Source of the DNA: Lithodes maja
Taxonomy: Eukaryota; Arthropoda; Malacostraca; Decapoda; Lithodidae
Direction of reading: 5' to 3'
Assembly (NCBI GenBank): GCA_037953745.1
Contig: JBAKBP010007102.1
Coordinates: 1-64,000, forward strand
Length of the DNA stretch: 64,000 nucleotides
Shown piece by piece: positions 42,920 to 53,479 of this stretch (its first letter is position 1; the number at the start of each line of letters is the position of its first letter). A program made the translations under genes and the position numbers. The notes under the pieces are model-generated. The model worked only from the letters and a program-made list of their open reading frames with translations, had not been told where the DNA came from and ran no database searches.

Positions 42920-44761
42920 TGTTACGACCGGGCACTCGGGTACACTAGGGCTCTTACACAGGACTCGAGTATGGCTCGCTGCCACAACGGAAACACACGA
43001 TCCCAACCCCAGAGTACTGCCAGCCGAACAAAAAACGCCACTACACTCCAGAGTTCTATCTGCTATAACGGGGTATACAAGAACTCGGTACTAGCGTTTC
43101 ACACAACAGACTAATAACTAGACGGGAGTTATCTAGTCTGGTCAACAATCAAACAAAGAAGAAAGTACTACAACACTAAAGAATAGTGTTGGCCGAAGCC
43201 GAAGTAATCCACCCTTGAACTAAGAACTTAAGAAGTCCTCCACCCTCTACTTCGGATCGGCACTATTACGTTACGTTAAACAATAGTCCTCGAGCATCAA
43301 GCAAGGAATCTTCTGATAAGTTAGATGCTTCTCGAATACTCATAAGAAGTAAGTATCGGATTTTGAACAGCAATTTAATGAATAACTCACTGGTAATTAA
43401 AGGCTTTAAATTGACATAAGAAGAATTATAAGAATAAGCAATAGGATATGGCAAACATTAAGAAGAAGTACTCCGACAATGCACTGGCAATAGCCTACTA
43501 AGATTGTGCTCGTGGGCCACTAATCTCTGAAGTAGCTAAGCGTGCCACACATGAAATCAATAGTGCATAAACAATAACATACATAAGGAGAAGCTTCAAT
43601 ACTATGCTGTATCTGCTGGTCGAGCAAAGTCTAGCTGGGATACATAAGGTTAAGAGACAATGGCTGAGCAAGCGGCTCGTAGCCTAGCGAGGTCCTTAAG
43701 ACTGTGCGGCCAAATTACGTTAATTGACGGGATGCTCTCTTGAGAGATCCAGATCACTAGTATCTGGTTCTCTCCTGGCGATCCTCTCAAAGTCAAGCAA
43801 ATGAGATAGCACAGTGTTGGGTGGCAGAGGCAAAAGCCCTCACTCGCAACACAGTGCTAAACTCCCACGGTACACAGTCAGAAAGACCACCTAGGCGTTC
43901 CACGTCTCCGTTGCAATTGTACTGGTTCAACCGCAACCTAGTACTCATAGGAAATCACAACTCAGAAACCCTATCCCAGTCTAGCATTGCCTAAACCAGC
44001 AGAAAACAGGAACATGAATAATCGCACACAGGGAAATGCATATACGAGTGCAACAAACATCAATCAATCCTATTCTAGTTAACCCTTCCAAAAATAGGCT
44101 ATCTAACAGGCACTTATCTCGTGAGAACTCAAGCGATAATACTTTGGCTGACTAAATCTGCACCAAAGGGGTCATTGGTTAAAAAGGGACGAGAAGAGAA
44201 GAAGATAGGCTGTTCAGAGAGTAGAGAAAGTTCACATCAGTCGGAAGAATATGGATAGTTGCAAGGGATATGAGAAGTCGCTCTGCCTGATGAGTTCTAA
44301 AGAATTGTGGCGAGGACCTCTCCTTTTTATACTCGGCCCTCTAGTGAGCATATCGCCAACTACTAAGGACCGCCCACTAGCAATCGTTACGTAATATTCT
44401 CTCTCAATCTGGGATCGACAAAGGATTTCCCACGCGCTGAGAGGGAGGAGGGAGGAGGGAGGGAGGCCTACCTACCTCGTGGCGCGCTCACGGGCCGTCG
44501 TTACATAACTCTCTCTCTTCTCCTCATCATTACATATAAGTCCCACACACAATACTTATAACTAATGATATAAAATAGAACTCGTTGACTCAGATGAAAA
44601 CAAAATACATATTTATAATACTTATAGTACAACGGCTCACATAAACTAAGTTAGGAAACTCTACACAGACTACAGCCAAAGTTCCTGCCCTGACGATCCT
44701 AGCGAGAGTGGGGCCTGACTGGGCGTTCTGTACAGCATGCTCATACTCGACATGCGTCACA
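42920..44761 (-). repeat. 5' LTR of minus-strand element
   Basis: The partner of the 36631 LTR, nearly identical over its length. The TATA box lies at 44322-44331, so transcription would run leftward into the ORF at 42706. Short frames inside it are shadows. Confidence 0.93.
44322..44331 (-). promoter_or_regulatory. TATA box in 5' LTR
   Basis: TATAAAAAGG on the minus strand, conserved among all three LTR copies. Confidence 0.6.
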
Positions 44762-44830
44762 TATTCGATTTCATTAAATTAGTCTTAGTCATTCTATTGG
44801 TACTGGTTTTCTTATTTAATTGTATATATT

Positions 44831-44835
<5 letters not shown>

Positions 44836-44861
<26 letters not shown>
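44836..44861. repeat. (TG)n microsatellite
   Basis: A short TG run after the LTR. The next 280 bases are AT-rich with no gene seen. Confidence 0.85.
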
Positions 44862-44862
<1 letters not shown>

Positions 44863-45139
44863 GCTATCAATTGAACATAATGCACCAATAAACATGAATG
44901 TTTTGCAATCACAGTACTGTACTTGCAATTATCCCAGCAATGAGCTCTGCAATAATTATAACTGCGAAAATATACTGCATCAATATAACTGTCGAATTAT
45001 ACTATCTAAAAATATATTATGGATACAAATCAGAGATGGCATTGCATATCATACTTTTATTGTGGGCAGTATCTAACAATATTTTATCATATAATATATG
45101 TTGTATCTTTGTTATCTCTGTTTATTTTGTCATCATAAA

Positions 45140-45620
45140 CTTATTAGGGGTTCGTCCCCTACGGGGAACCCCTATTGTAATCATTAAACCTGGAATTTCA
45201 TCCAAATTCTTCTTACGCGCCGGTTTCGACGCAATAACTCCAGAACCGCTTTTTTGGATCGGGATCAAACTTTCACAAGAGGTGCGTTTTTGTATTGGGC
45301 AACTTTTGATATGCTAAACATCCGGCATGGTGGCCAAACAGGTCCGTGGCAGCCGATTTCCCGAAAAACTTGACGCTTAAATACCGTCTCTCCCACTCAC
45401 AGGAAACGACTGGGCTTTGGCATACGCACTCCCCTACTAATGCTCCGCAAATTTTATAGAGAAGGTTTTGCTTTTGCACGTGGGTTTTTTTCCGGCAATC
45501 TTGAAAAAACCTCGAATTCCACTTAAAATTCCACATCTTGAAAACTACGCCGATGATCAGAGCCATGCTTGCGTAGTTGGGTGAGGCTCGCGATTCCGAA
45601 CGTTTTGATACCAAACAAAT
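45140..45620. other. Unidentified segment with a GC-rich hairpin and a 113-codon minus frame
   Basis: Starts with GGGGTTC..CCCC..GGGGAACCCC, a strong hairpin at about 45149-45174. The minus frame at 45273-45614 (MALIIGVVFKMWNFKWN, CGALVGECVCQS) has a protein-like composition, higher GC than its surroundings, and no recognised domain. The plus strand also reads well for 46 codons (FFLRAGFDAITPEPLFW). I cannot tell whether either is real. Confidence 0.35.
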
Positions 45621-45753
45621 ATAAATGGGTGGAATAGTTTGGCCGCAGCATTGAAAACTGTCTATTCTTAAATTACTTTAAAACCGAATTCGCTACCACA
45701 CACAAAGTTTACCTTCTACAGTCTATAGGCTTCCACGCATCCCCCAGTTTTGC

Positions 45754-45959
45754 TTAACCCTCTCCGACATATGACACGATTTTGAGCCTATTGGGGATAC
45801 TTTAAAGCCTTTAGTTTAGTTACTTCAACCTCTGCAGTTGTCTTTGAGTTAGGTGTGGGCAGAAAACTAATTTTGGAGAGGTAATAATAAGAGTGAGAGA
45901 ACTCTATTTCTTATTGCTAATCTGGCAACCTCTGCGTCATAAATGCGTGAAAGGGTTAA
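45754..45959. mobile_element. TTAA-flanked MITE, family T2 (copy b)
   Basis: Same ends and interior as 20778-21011, with a roughly 30-base internal deletion. TTAA at both edges. Having two unlinked copies fixes the element boundaries. Confidence 0.85.
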
Positions 45960-46065
45960 TAACATAATCTCTTTATTATTCAGTCCTATCTTTTGTTTTT
46001 TTATTTAACTCTCTCAAAACCGTTTGAGTCCCAACGAATTCCAGCAATTATTTAGCCAACCTAAA

Positions 46066-46695
46066 GAGCATAGGGTGAATCTAGATGTGAGGCTGGATGG
46101 GGAAATATTGGAACAAGTAGAGTGTTTTAAATATCTAGGAGGAACGATAAGCAGGAGTGGAGGTATGGAAGTGGAGGTAAAACAGAGAGTGTGTGAAGGA
46201 AGGAAGGTTTTCGGAGCAATGGGAAGTATGTGGAAGACGAGAAATCTCGGAGTGAAAGTAAAAAGTGCACTGTATCAAGGAATTGTTGTGCCAACAGTGA
46301 TGTATGGGGCTGAGACATGGGCTCTGAAGAAAAAGGAGAAAAGAGGGCTGGATGTGATGGAGATGAGCTGCTTGAGGAGTATGTGTGGAGTTACTCGTAG
46401 AGACAGATTGAGGAATGAAGAGATACGTAGGAGAGTGGGGCAGCAGGAACATTTGTCAGCCAGAGTGGACAGAAGGGTGCTGAGCTGGTATGGTCATGTT
46501 GAACGAATGGGAGATGAAAGGCTTACAAAGAGAATATGTGAGTCAGGTACAAGGGGAGATAGAAGGGCAGGAAGACCCCCATTGAGATGGAGAGACTGTG
46601 TAAGAAAGGCTTTGGATGATAGAGGAATGACTATAGATCAGGCAGGGGAAGTGGTGGTGGACAGGAGTGAATGGAGAATGCTTGTGAATAGTTGA
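46066..46695 (+). CDS. Family A LINE, C-terminal part of RT protein, open
   Basis: About 209 codons without a stop, covering the region after the RT catalytic block: YLGGTISRSGG, TVMYGAETWAL, SCLRSMCGVTRRDR, LSWYGHVERMGDERL, RAGRPPLRWRDC, ending WRMLVNS. No catalytic residues are included, so no activity. The intact frame suggests a recent copy. Upstream residues (MSPNEFQQLFSQP) come from the flank. Confidence 0.8.
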   Translation, partial: EHRVNLDVRLDGEILEQVECFKYLGGTISRSGGMEVEVKQRVCEGRKVFGAMGSMWKTRNLGVKVKSALYQGIVVPTVMYGAETWALKKKEKRGLDVMEMSCLRSMCGVTRRDRLRNEEIRRRVGQQEHLSARVDRRVLSWYGHVERMGDERLTKRICESGTRGDRRAGRPPLRWRDCVRKALDDRGMTIDQAGEVVVDRSEWRMLVNS

Positions 46696-47085
46696 GTGAA
46701 CACGTGGTCATTTGGAGTAAGGGGTCGGGCGCAAGTTGGACTATAGAATAGTCCATCAGGCGCCTGGCCCGGGGAGACGATTAATATGAAGGGTGCGCCT
46801 GGAAGTGTGGTGGGAGGGCTTGTGGCTTTGGCTCCGCTGCATGTCTGCCTGCCGAGATCGGAACCTCTCCGGGTGGTCGGGGGCCGGGGGAGTGCTGGAG
46901 TGACCTTGGTGACCCTGGTCTCTGGGTCTTCTCCTGGGTGACCTGGATGTGTGTGAGTTTGTGTTTTTTATCTGTGTTTATTTGTTGTTTTATGTTGTTT
47001 TTTGTGTTTTCCCTGTTCTTGCTCTGTCTTGAGTCGGCTACCCCCAAAATGGGGATTGGGCCTGAGCATATAGATAGATAGATAG
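46066..47085 (+). mobile_element. RTE-like LINE, family A, 5' truncated (copy A2)
   Basis: A 3' fragment from GAGCATAGGGTGAATCTAG to the (ATAG)n tail, with the CCCCCAAAATGGGG hairpin at 47041-47054. It overlaps copy A1 almost perfectly from its base 1 onward. Confidence 0.88.
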
Positions 47086-47284
47086 ACCTATACATACCTA
47101 CCCTACCAAATAATAATGATAAATTCAAATTTATTTTTGGTGAATGACAGAGTATTGGCTAAGGTTTTTAACAATTCCTCCCTTTGCCAAATGCTTAGTT
47201 TAATAACAATGATATGGACCTTTAAAGTATTGGCAATTGCCCGTGTGACTCGTATTTTAACCCTCCTAAAGTGTTACCACGAAA
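47086..47284. other. Unassigned AT-rich spacer
   Basis: No gene or repeat recognised between the LINE tail and the 224-bp element that follows. Confidence 0.5.
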
Positions 47285-47510
47285 TACCGCTAGATCCATT
47301 CTCAAAAGTCGCTAGCATGTTGCTACATAGCCAAACAATGTTAGGATAATGCTGCAATTTCTAAAGAGTTTTGGTTTGTTTGTTTTGCAAATTTTACAAT
47401 GTAGTATGACTAGAATGTCTGAAATTTTCAAATTATCCCTAGTAAATGTCTCTAGATATAAAAGAAATGGCTGCTAGATTGAAGTAAATAGCTCTACATT
47501 TAGCGGTAAT
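47285..47510. mobile_element. 224-bp element with TACCGCTAGA ends (copy a)
   Basis: Begins TACCGCTAGATCC and ends near ACATTTAGCGGTA, a short inverted repeat. The interior (CTAGCATGTTGCTACATAG, then TTGGTTTGTTTGTTTTGC) is non-coding. Copy b follows in the same orientation 70 bases later. Confidence 0.7.
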
Positions 47511-47580
47511 ATGTAGCTTTACAACTGGCACCACTGCAACCACCACCTCCCTCCCACCCTCCCAGTATGTCTCCACAAAA

Positions 47581-47804
47581 TACCGCTAGATCCTTTCTCA
47601 AAAGTCGCTAGCATGTTGCTACATAGTCAAACAATGTTAGAATAATGCTGCAATTTCTAAAGAGTTTTGGTTTGTTTGTTTTGCAAATTTTACAATGTAA
47701 TATGACTAGAATGTCTGACATTTTAAAATTATCCCTAGTAAATCTCTCTAGATATGAAAAAATGGCTGCTAAATTGAAGTAAATACCTCTACATCTAGCG
47801 GTAA
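47581..47804. mobile_element. 224-bp element with TACCGCTAGA ends (copy b)
   Basis: Starts TACCGCTAGATCC and ends ACATCTAGCGGTA, so its inverted tips are better preserved than in copy a. The flanks are also similar (CACGAAA/CACAAAA before), so the pair may be a segmental duplication rather than two insertions. Confidence 0.7.
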
Positions 47805-47991
47805 TATCTAGCGATATAACTGGCAACACTGCCTAGCCCTTCCTTCCTATCTTCTTCCTCCCTCATATGTATCAACAACCACTCTAGTGAACTTTCGGTA
47901 TTTAGTTTATTCAGCTTAATACTATTTATCCACATAAAATAGCAACCTATCACGATTGTTGTCTAATACAACCATAGATAAGATAATATTC

Positions 47992-48342
47992 AAGGACACT
48001 AGTGCGACGTTATGAGAAACAATTTATTAGGGAAAATAGGCACCAATAGATTCTCCATATTTTTCTCCATATAGTCCGCATGGAGGATTTTCGTTATCAA
48101 CAAATTGAAAAATACCCACTTCACAGACAAATACACCAAAAATCTAAGTCAAAGCGGGGGTGTGGGGGCGGCAGCCACCACCTATAATACTAGGTTAGGT
48201 TAGGTAAGGTTGTAAGGTTAGGCTAATGTCCTTTCAAAGGGGTATAGGGTAGTAAACACTAGGATAGCCTATACCTGGTCAGAGGTAAGAAGAAGAAGAA
48301 GAAGAGTCCTGCAGTAGTCTCCTTGAATGCTACCATAGATAA
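47992..48342 (+). repeat. Interspersed repeat R1 (copy a)
   Basis: Shares a long match with 58005-58342: GTTATGAGAAACAATTTATTAG, described in part, then GTCCGCAT..AGGATTTTCGTTATC, a CCTAACC-like run, and GGATAGCCTATACCTGGTCA. Part of it is inverted at 51836-51905. Non-coding; contains TTAGG-like pentamers and a short (AAG)n. Confidence 0.75.
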
Positions 48343-48762
48343 TGCTATTACATATTATTTGAACATGATGTCGAATTTAGTAGTTGTGTTTACCTTGAAC
48401 AGTAATTGACAGTCTGTGACAGAACCGAAAGCTTCTCTTGCCGTGTAGTACTCAAAGAAAGCAGGGGTACTTAAGCCAAGTCAGAGATGCAGAGGTAACT
48501 TTCACAATGCATTATAACCCTAGACAGACACCAATATACCACTAAATCAGACAAATATCACTACAAAAAAGATAGGAAAATATTATATTAATGTCCTAGG
48601 TATTTGAAATTATGCAAATGAGTAAAACCATTATGATATAATGATAATGGGATTGATTAGTATCTGGCAACAGTGTTGCACAAAATGTTCTGAACGTATG
48701 CGAACTTCGGAGTATTTATCCCATTAATATACACATCTATCACTATTTAAATGTAATACAAC
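48343..48762. other. Unassigned stretch, no gene
   Basis: Nothing coding. GCTATTACATATTATTTGAA at about 48347 recurs at about 50457 just beyond the 5' end of the next LINE, so the two flanks of that LINE share sequence. Confidence 0.5.
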
Positions 48763-50430
48763 CATCTATCTATCTATCTATATGCTCAGGCCCAATCCCC
48801 ATTTTGGGGGTAGCCGACTCAAGACAGAGCAAGAACAGGGAAAACACAAAAACAACATAAAACAAAAAATAAACACAGATAAAAAACACAAACTCACACA
48901 CATCCAGGTCACCCAGGAGAAGACCCAGAGACCAGGGTTCCCAAGGTCGCTCCAGCACTCCCCCGGCCCCTGACCACCCGGAGAGGTTCCGATCTCGGCA
49001 GGCAGACATGCAGCGGAGCCAAAGCCACAAGCCCTCCCACCACACTTCCAGGCACACCCTTCATATTAATCGTCCCCCCGGGCCAGGCGCCTGATGGACT
49101 ATTATCTAGTCGAACTTGCGCCCGACCCCTTACTCCAAATGACCACGTGTTCACTCAACTATTCACAAGCATTCTCCATTCACTCCTGTCCACCACCACT
49201 TTCCCTGCCTGATCTATAGTCATTCCTCTATCATCCAAAGCCTTTCTTACACAGTCTCTCCATCTCAATGGGGGTCTTCCTGCCCTTCTATCTCCCCTTG
49301 TACCTGACTCACATATTCTCTTTGTAAGCCTTTCATCTCCCATTCGTTCAACATGACCATACCAGCTCAGCACCCTTCTGTCCACTCTGGCTGACAAATG
49401 TTCCTGCTGCCCCACTCTCCTACGTATCTCTTCATTCCTCAATCTGTCTCTACGAGTAACTCCACACATACTCCTCAAGCATCTCATCTCCATCACATCC
49501 AGCCCTCTTTTCTCATTTTTCTTCAGAGCCCATGTCTCAGCCCCATACATCACTGTTGGCACAACAATTCCTTGATACAGTGCACTTTTTACTTTCACTC
49601 CGAGATTTCTCGTCTTTCACATACTTCCCATTGCTCCGAAAACCTTCCTTCCTTCACACACTCTCTGTTTTACCTCCACTCCTGCTTATCGTTCCTCCTA
49701 GATATTTAAAACACTCTACTTGTTCCAATATTTCCCCATCCAGTGTCACATCTAGATTCACCCTATGCTCTCCCCTATTACACACCATTACTTTACTTTT
49801 ATTGATGTTCACCTTCAGTTTCCTCCTTCCACAAACCACACCAAACTCTTTGACTACCCGCTGCAGTTTCTCATCAGAATCTGCCACCAATGCTGTGTCA
49901 TCAGCGAACAGCAACTGATTCAACTCCCAATCTCTACCATTCTTTCCTACTAAACCCAATCCTCTTCCCATAGTTCTCCTTTTCACCTCCCTCACCACAC
50001 CATCCATAAACATATTAAACAGCCATGGTGACATTACACAACCCTGTCGCAAACCTACCTTTACCTCAAACCATTCACTCAACTCACCATTTCCTACTCT
50101 CACACATGCTCTGCTCCCTTCATAAAAACTCTTAACTGCTTCTAACAAATTTCCTCCTATTTCATAAATCCTTAACACCTTCCACATTGCTTCACGGTCC
50201 ACACGATCATACGCTTTTTCCAAGTCCATAAAAGCCCAAAATATCTCCTTATGCTTCTCTAAATACTTCTCGCATAACTGTCTTACTGCAAACATCTGAT
50301 CCACGCACCCTCTTCCCCTCCTAAAACCGCACTGTTCTTCTCCTATTGCAACTTCCGTACACTTTATTATCCTCTCTATCAACACCCTGCCATACAGCTT
50401 TCCAACCACTGACAATAAACTAATACCTCT
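48763..50430 (-). mobile_element. RTE-like LINE, family A, 5' truncated (copy A3)
   Basis: (TATC)n tail at the left, then the CCCCATTTTGGGGG hairpin (48797-48810), 3' UTR, and coding sequence. The 5' truncation lies just before the RT motif YRGISLLSVVGK. It is the longest family A copy in the window and shows the RT core. Confidence 0.88.
49155..50430 (-). pseudogene. Family A LINE reverse transcriptase, one frameshift
   Basis: RT motifs: YRGISLLSVVGKLYG, CGFRRGRGCVDQMF, FMDLEKAYDRVDRE, GLRQGCVMSPWLF, LLFADDTALVAD (about 49885-49920). Then YLGGTISRSGG. Between about 49600 and 49680 the frame is broken relative to copy A2 (a short deletion after SRSGG and a TGG to TGA-type change at KTRNLG), then the C-terminal frame continues to WRMLVNS. 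A start and endonuclease are missing because of the truncation. Confidence 0.85.
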
Positions 50431-50959
50431 ATAACTTGAACAACCATACACAGTGCTATTACATATTATTTGAACATAATATAGGATGCTCTTTCCTTTA
50501 AACCATTTTCTATATCTATTCACGAAAAATATAGGCCCAGCCTAGGCAGCGCTACCGGTAGGTACGAATTTATCAGTTCGAATTTTGATTGAGAGTGGGA
50601 TTAGGCCTAGGCCTAGCCTAGGGCTTAACATGGGATATTGTTTGGGGTTTGGGAATAGACTGAGGCTGCTTTAGGCCTAATTAGGTAAAATTAGTCAAAT
50701 CGAGACAATTGCATAGCCTAGGCCTATTAAGCAAATATTTTACCAATCTACAATAGGCCTAGTCTATTCGCTGTAAGTAGGCAAGAAATCATGACCTAGG
50801 CTATAACCTCTGTAACTAAAAAACAACTAGGCCTAGAGTGATCAAGCTAATATGTGACATATGTCGACCATTTGGGAAGAGTCAGTCAAGGAATAGCCTA
50901 GATGTGGAAATTTGCAGCCAATTTACTCTAGCCCTATTTGATATACAGAGGTTAGAGGT
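50431..50959. other. TAGGCCTA-rich stretch, no gene
   Basis: Dense in TAGGCCTA, GCCTAGGC and CCTAGGCC palindromes. No frame or RNA gene recognised. Confidence 0.6.
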
Positions 50960-51465
50960 CATTGTTGAGGCCCCCCCTCATGACATATTGTCATCATCTT
51001 ATATATTGCCAGCAGGGGGCAAATAACCGAAAAAATCGCCGTCAAAATAGACGCGAACTTAACCACGGCGATCGACACATGTAAACATGGCGGTGGAGCG
51101 GCGACGAAAGCTTGCCATCATGTTCCCGTCCATTTTGAATGCCGTTGGATACAATAATATGTTGAGGGGGGCAAATAGGCCTAACCAAACTGCGGCGATC
51201 GACCATGTAAACATGACGGCGGCGGCGGCGGTGGACGCTTGCGATCATGTTCCCGTCTATTTTGACTGCCATTGGATACAATAATATGTTGAGGGAAGGG
51301 CTTTGTGGCAATTTTTTTGGTTGTTTGCCCCCTACTGGCAATATATATGATGATAACATGTCATGGGGTGAGGGGGGGCTTTCAACATATTATTGTATCG
51401 AATGGCATTCAAAATAGACAGGAACATAATCCCAAGCGTCCAACGCCGACACCGCCGCGGCTGCT
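50960..51465. repeat. Fold-back repeat R2 cluster (modules X and Y, both strands)
   Basis: Module X: CATGACATATTGTCATCATC..ATATTGCCAGCAGGGGGCAA..GCGAACTTAACCACGGCGATC. Module Y: ATGTAAACATGGCGG..GTTCCCGTC.ATTTTGA..GGATACAATAATATGTTGAG. Y occurs twice forward and once inverted here, and X is inverted near 51305-51365, so the segment can fold into long hairpins. The GGCGG runs make triplet tracts. Non-coding. Confidence 0.75.
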
Positions 51466-51835
51466 GAAGAACAAGGAAATTAGCAATAGGTTTCATTGTG
51501 AACTGGAGGAAATTAATAGAAATAAGGAAGCTAGGCCTAGCGATGTAAATAGTCAATGGAATTTCCTTAATAATGACAATTATATGTATACATATAAAGT
51601 AAAAACAATATATTTTACATAATTTATTGCATATCTTACATATTTAAACAAATATATATTAAAAATAGTTTAACCACACCACTGAGTTCCCCCAAAATAC
51701 TCTAATAGGGCTGGCCTGAAGAATTAGATCAAGATGGACAACCAATCAACACATGATAGGTAGGGAAGGGCAGGTTAACAACGGCGATCGACAAATGTAA
51801 ACATGGCGACCGTACACTCGGAAACTACATCCATC

Positions 51836-51905
51836 CCCATTAGCCTAACCTAACAACCTTACCTAACCTATCCTAGTATTATGGGTGGAGGCTGCCGCCC
51901 CCTAG
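51836..51905 (-). repeat. Interspersed repeat R1, inverted fragment
   Basis: CCTAACCTAACAACCTTACCTAACC and the flanking GGGTGGAGGCTGCCGCCCCC (parts) are the complement of the middle of repeat R1 at 48150-48230. Confidence 0.6.
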
Positions 51906-52130
51906 ACCCAGTACGTTGGATACAAAACTAACCCTCATGTTACACCTAGTATATGTCCCTAGTACCCAGTACGTGGGATACCCAGCTAACCCTCATGTAA
52001 CACCTAGTATATGTCCCTAGTACCTAGTATTTGGGATACAATACTAACCTTTACATAACACCTAGTATATGTCCCTAGTACCCAGTACATGGGATACAAA
52101 ACTAACCTTCACCTAGCATATGTCCCTCAC
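51905..52130. repeat. 58-bp minisatellite, about 4 units
   Basis: Units contain ACCTAGTATATGTCCCTAGT, ACCCAGTACGTGGGATAC and AAAACTAACCCTCATGTAAC. The unit has inner symmetry (GTACCCAGTAC). It returns at 53095. Confidence 0.88.
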
Positions 52131-52134
52131 TCAA

Positions 52135-52252
52135 TACACCTTTCACCCTCACTACCGTTCGTGAGTCTTCATACATCTTCATTATCACACGCACCAGCCA
52201 CTCCTCTACGCCAAATTTTCTCCTAGCCTACTGCACAATTTCTTACTTTCAG
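52135..52252 (-). mobile_element. LINE family C fragment
   Basis: CTCACTACCGTTCGTGAGTC..CATACATCTTCATTATCACA..AGCCACTCCTC matches 53500-53590. On the minus strand this encodes the part of an RT following the LDLEKAFD-type motif. Cut at 52253 by a MITE. Confidence 0.65.
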
Positions 52253-52254
52253 TA

Positions 52255-52872
52255 GAGACGTGATTTTCCGGGCCCGTCGCAAGACCACCGTCTCAACCGA
52301 GCCGTCGCAAGATCATCACAGAACAGGAAAAACAACACAGGCTTGCTCCAAGCCAGCACACATCTTACAAATATATAGGCTAGGCTATACAACTTCCATT
52401 TCATCGGAATAACATTGACCACCAATTTAATTATCATAAGGATAATATAAATGCAATTCTGATATGAAAAAACAATCGGTAAATAGCATAGCCTAGGCCT
52501 AGTCAAAGCTGGGGTTTGTTGTTGTTTCGTGGACAAAATTTAACCAAGCGTACTGTCCCACATTAATTTATTATCAACAATTGGATATACGTTACTGTGG
52601 GCTCTTATTACTCTACTTCCTAATAATAGGCAAGTAAATTATAACAAAATGTTTGGCTAAACATATATACCGAAATAAATTAGAATGGAGAAACAGTAAG
52701 TTGAGTGAGATGTTTCAGCTTGCCGTCAACCCAGCTCCAGAGCTCTCTTGCCGTCGCAAGAGAATATTGGTGTCTCGCTTGCTAAAGGTGGGCTTGCGAC
52801 GGGACCAGAAAAACAGTTTTTCGGGTAGATCTTGCGACGGTGGTCTTGAGACGGGACCGGAAAAACACCTCT
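52255..52872. mobile_element. 618-bp inverted-repeat transposon, TA-flanked
   Basis: Left end GAGACGTGATTTTCCGGGCC..CGTCGCAAGACCACCGTC is complementary to right end GGTCTTGAGACGGGACCGG..AAAAACACCTC. TA stands at both edges. Both ends hold inner repeats of CCCGTCGCAAG. The interior is AT-rich and non-coding. It separates family C LINE fragments. Confidence 0.8.
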
Positions 52873-52874
52873 TA

Positions 52875-53095
52875 GATATCTTTCCTGCAGCTGCCTGACT
52901 ATGAAGTTATCATACCTTCAAAGACTCTCTCACACTCACAGACCTTCATGACTTGGCCAAGTATTTTCAGGCCTCTTATAGCAATTGCAAGGGGAGCCTA
53001 ACTCTGAAATCACTAGATAGTGCCTCCAGAACCATAAAAAAGAGGAGAGGGCTTAATTAACACACTTCCCTGTTGGACTCCGACGCGAACTGAAA
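52875..53095 (-). mobile_element. LINE family C fragment
   Basis: Contains ATACCTTCAAAGACTCTCTC..AGACCTTCATGACTTGG and GGACTCCGACGCGAACTGAA, repeated at 53695-53890 and in part at 54000. On the minus strand the last piece reads as the RT block FSVRVGVQQG. Confidence 0.65.
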
Positions 53096-53250
53096 ACTCA
53101 TCACTCAGTACCCTCACGTAACACCTAGTATATGTCGCTAGTACCCAGTACTTTGGATACAAAACTAACCTCCACCTAACACCTAGTATATGTCCCTAGT
53201 AACCAGTACATGGGATATAAAGCTAACCCTTACCAAATATCTAGTACCGT
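53095..53250. repeat. 58-bp minisatellite, second array
   Basis: Two to three units of the same repeat as at 51905, sitting within family C LINE sequence. A GC-rich segment follows at 53265-53420 that I cannot assign. Confidence 0.8.
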
Positions 53251-53479
53251 ACTGTATATGTCAATCCAAGGTCCTCCTGCTAACAAAGAAGTTCCTGAGG
53301 TTGGCGGGGCGTCTCCGTTGACTGCGGGGCATGGGTGCCCTCCCCTGAAATCTACGATGTCCCCGTCCTCCCTGTGAAACCTCTACACCCTGGGGTCCTT
53401 TCCGCCCGGATAGGGTGACATAAGCTTCACAGCTTCACTACCCTATATCCTCAACAAGAAGTACTGTATATGTCCCTCA

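Larger units (their letters stand above)
36631..44761 (-). mobile_element. Complete Ty3/gypsy-like LTR retrotransposon with Gmr1-like order
   Basis: Two LTRs of 1844 and 1842 bp with very few differences, primer site, one long ORF, and polypurine tract, all in minus orientation. No target duplication is visible: ACGCC borders the left side and TATTC the right. The near-identity of the LTRs means recent insertion. The pol part has no integrase core and RNase H is the last domain before the PPT, as in Gmr1-type Ty3/gypsy elements where integrase precedes RT. The element is non-autonomous because RT lacks its catalytic block. Confidence 0.9.

Noticed and set aside
44762..44766. Target-site duplication for the minus LTR element
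   Set aside because: The right flank TATTC does not match ACGCC on the left nor TACAT before the plus LTR.
48186..48225. Telomere array
   Set aside because: GGTTAGGTTAGG pentamers are few and imperfect and recur in repeat R1 at 58214, so this is part of an interspersed repeat.
53265..53460. GC-rich patch as a possible exon
   Set aside because: No open frame of useful length and it lies between LINE fragments and a minisatellite; left unassigned.
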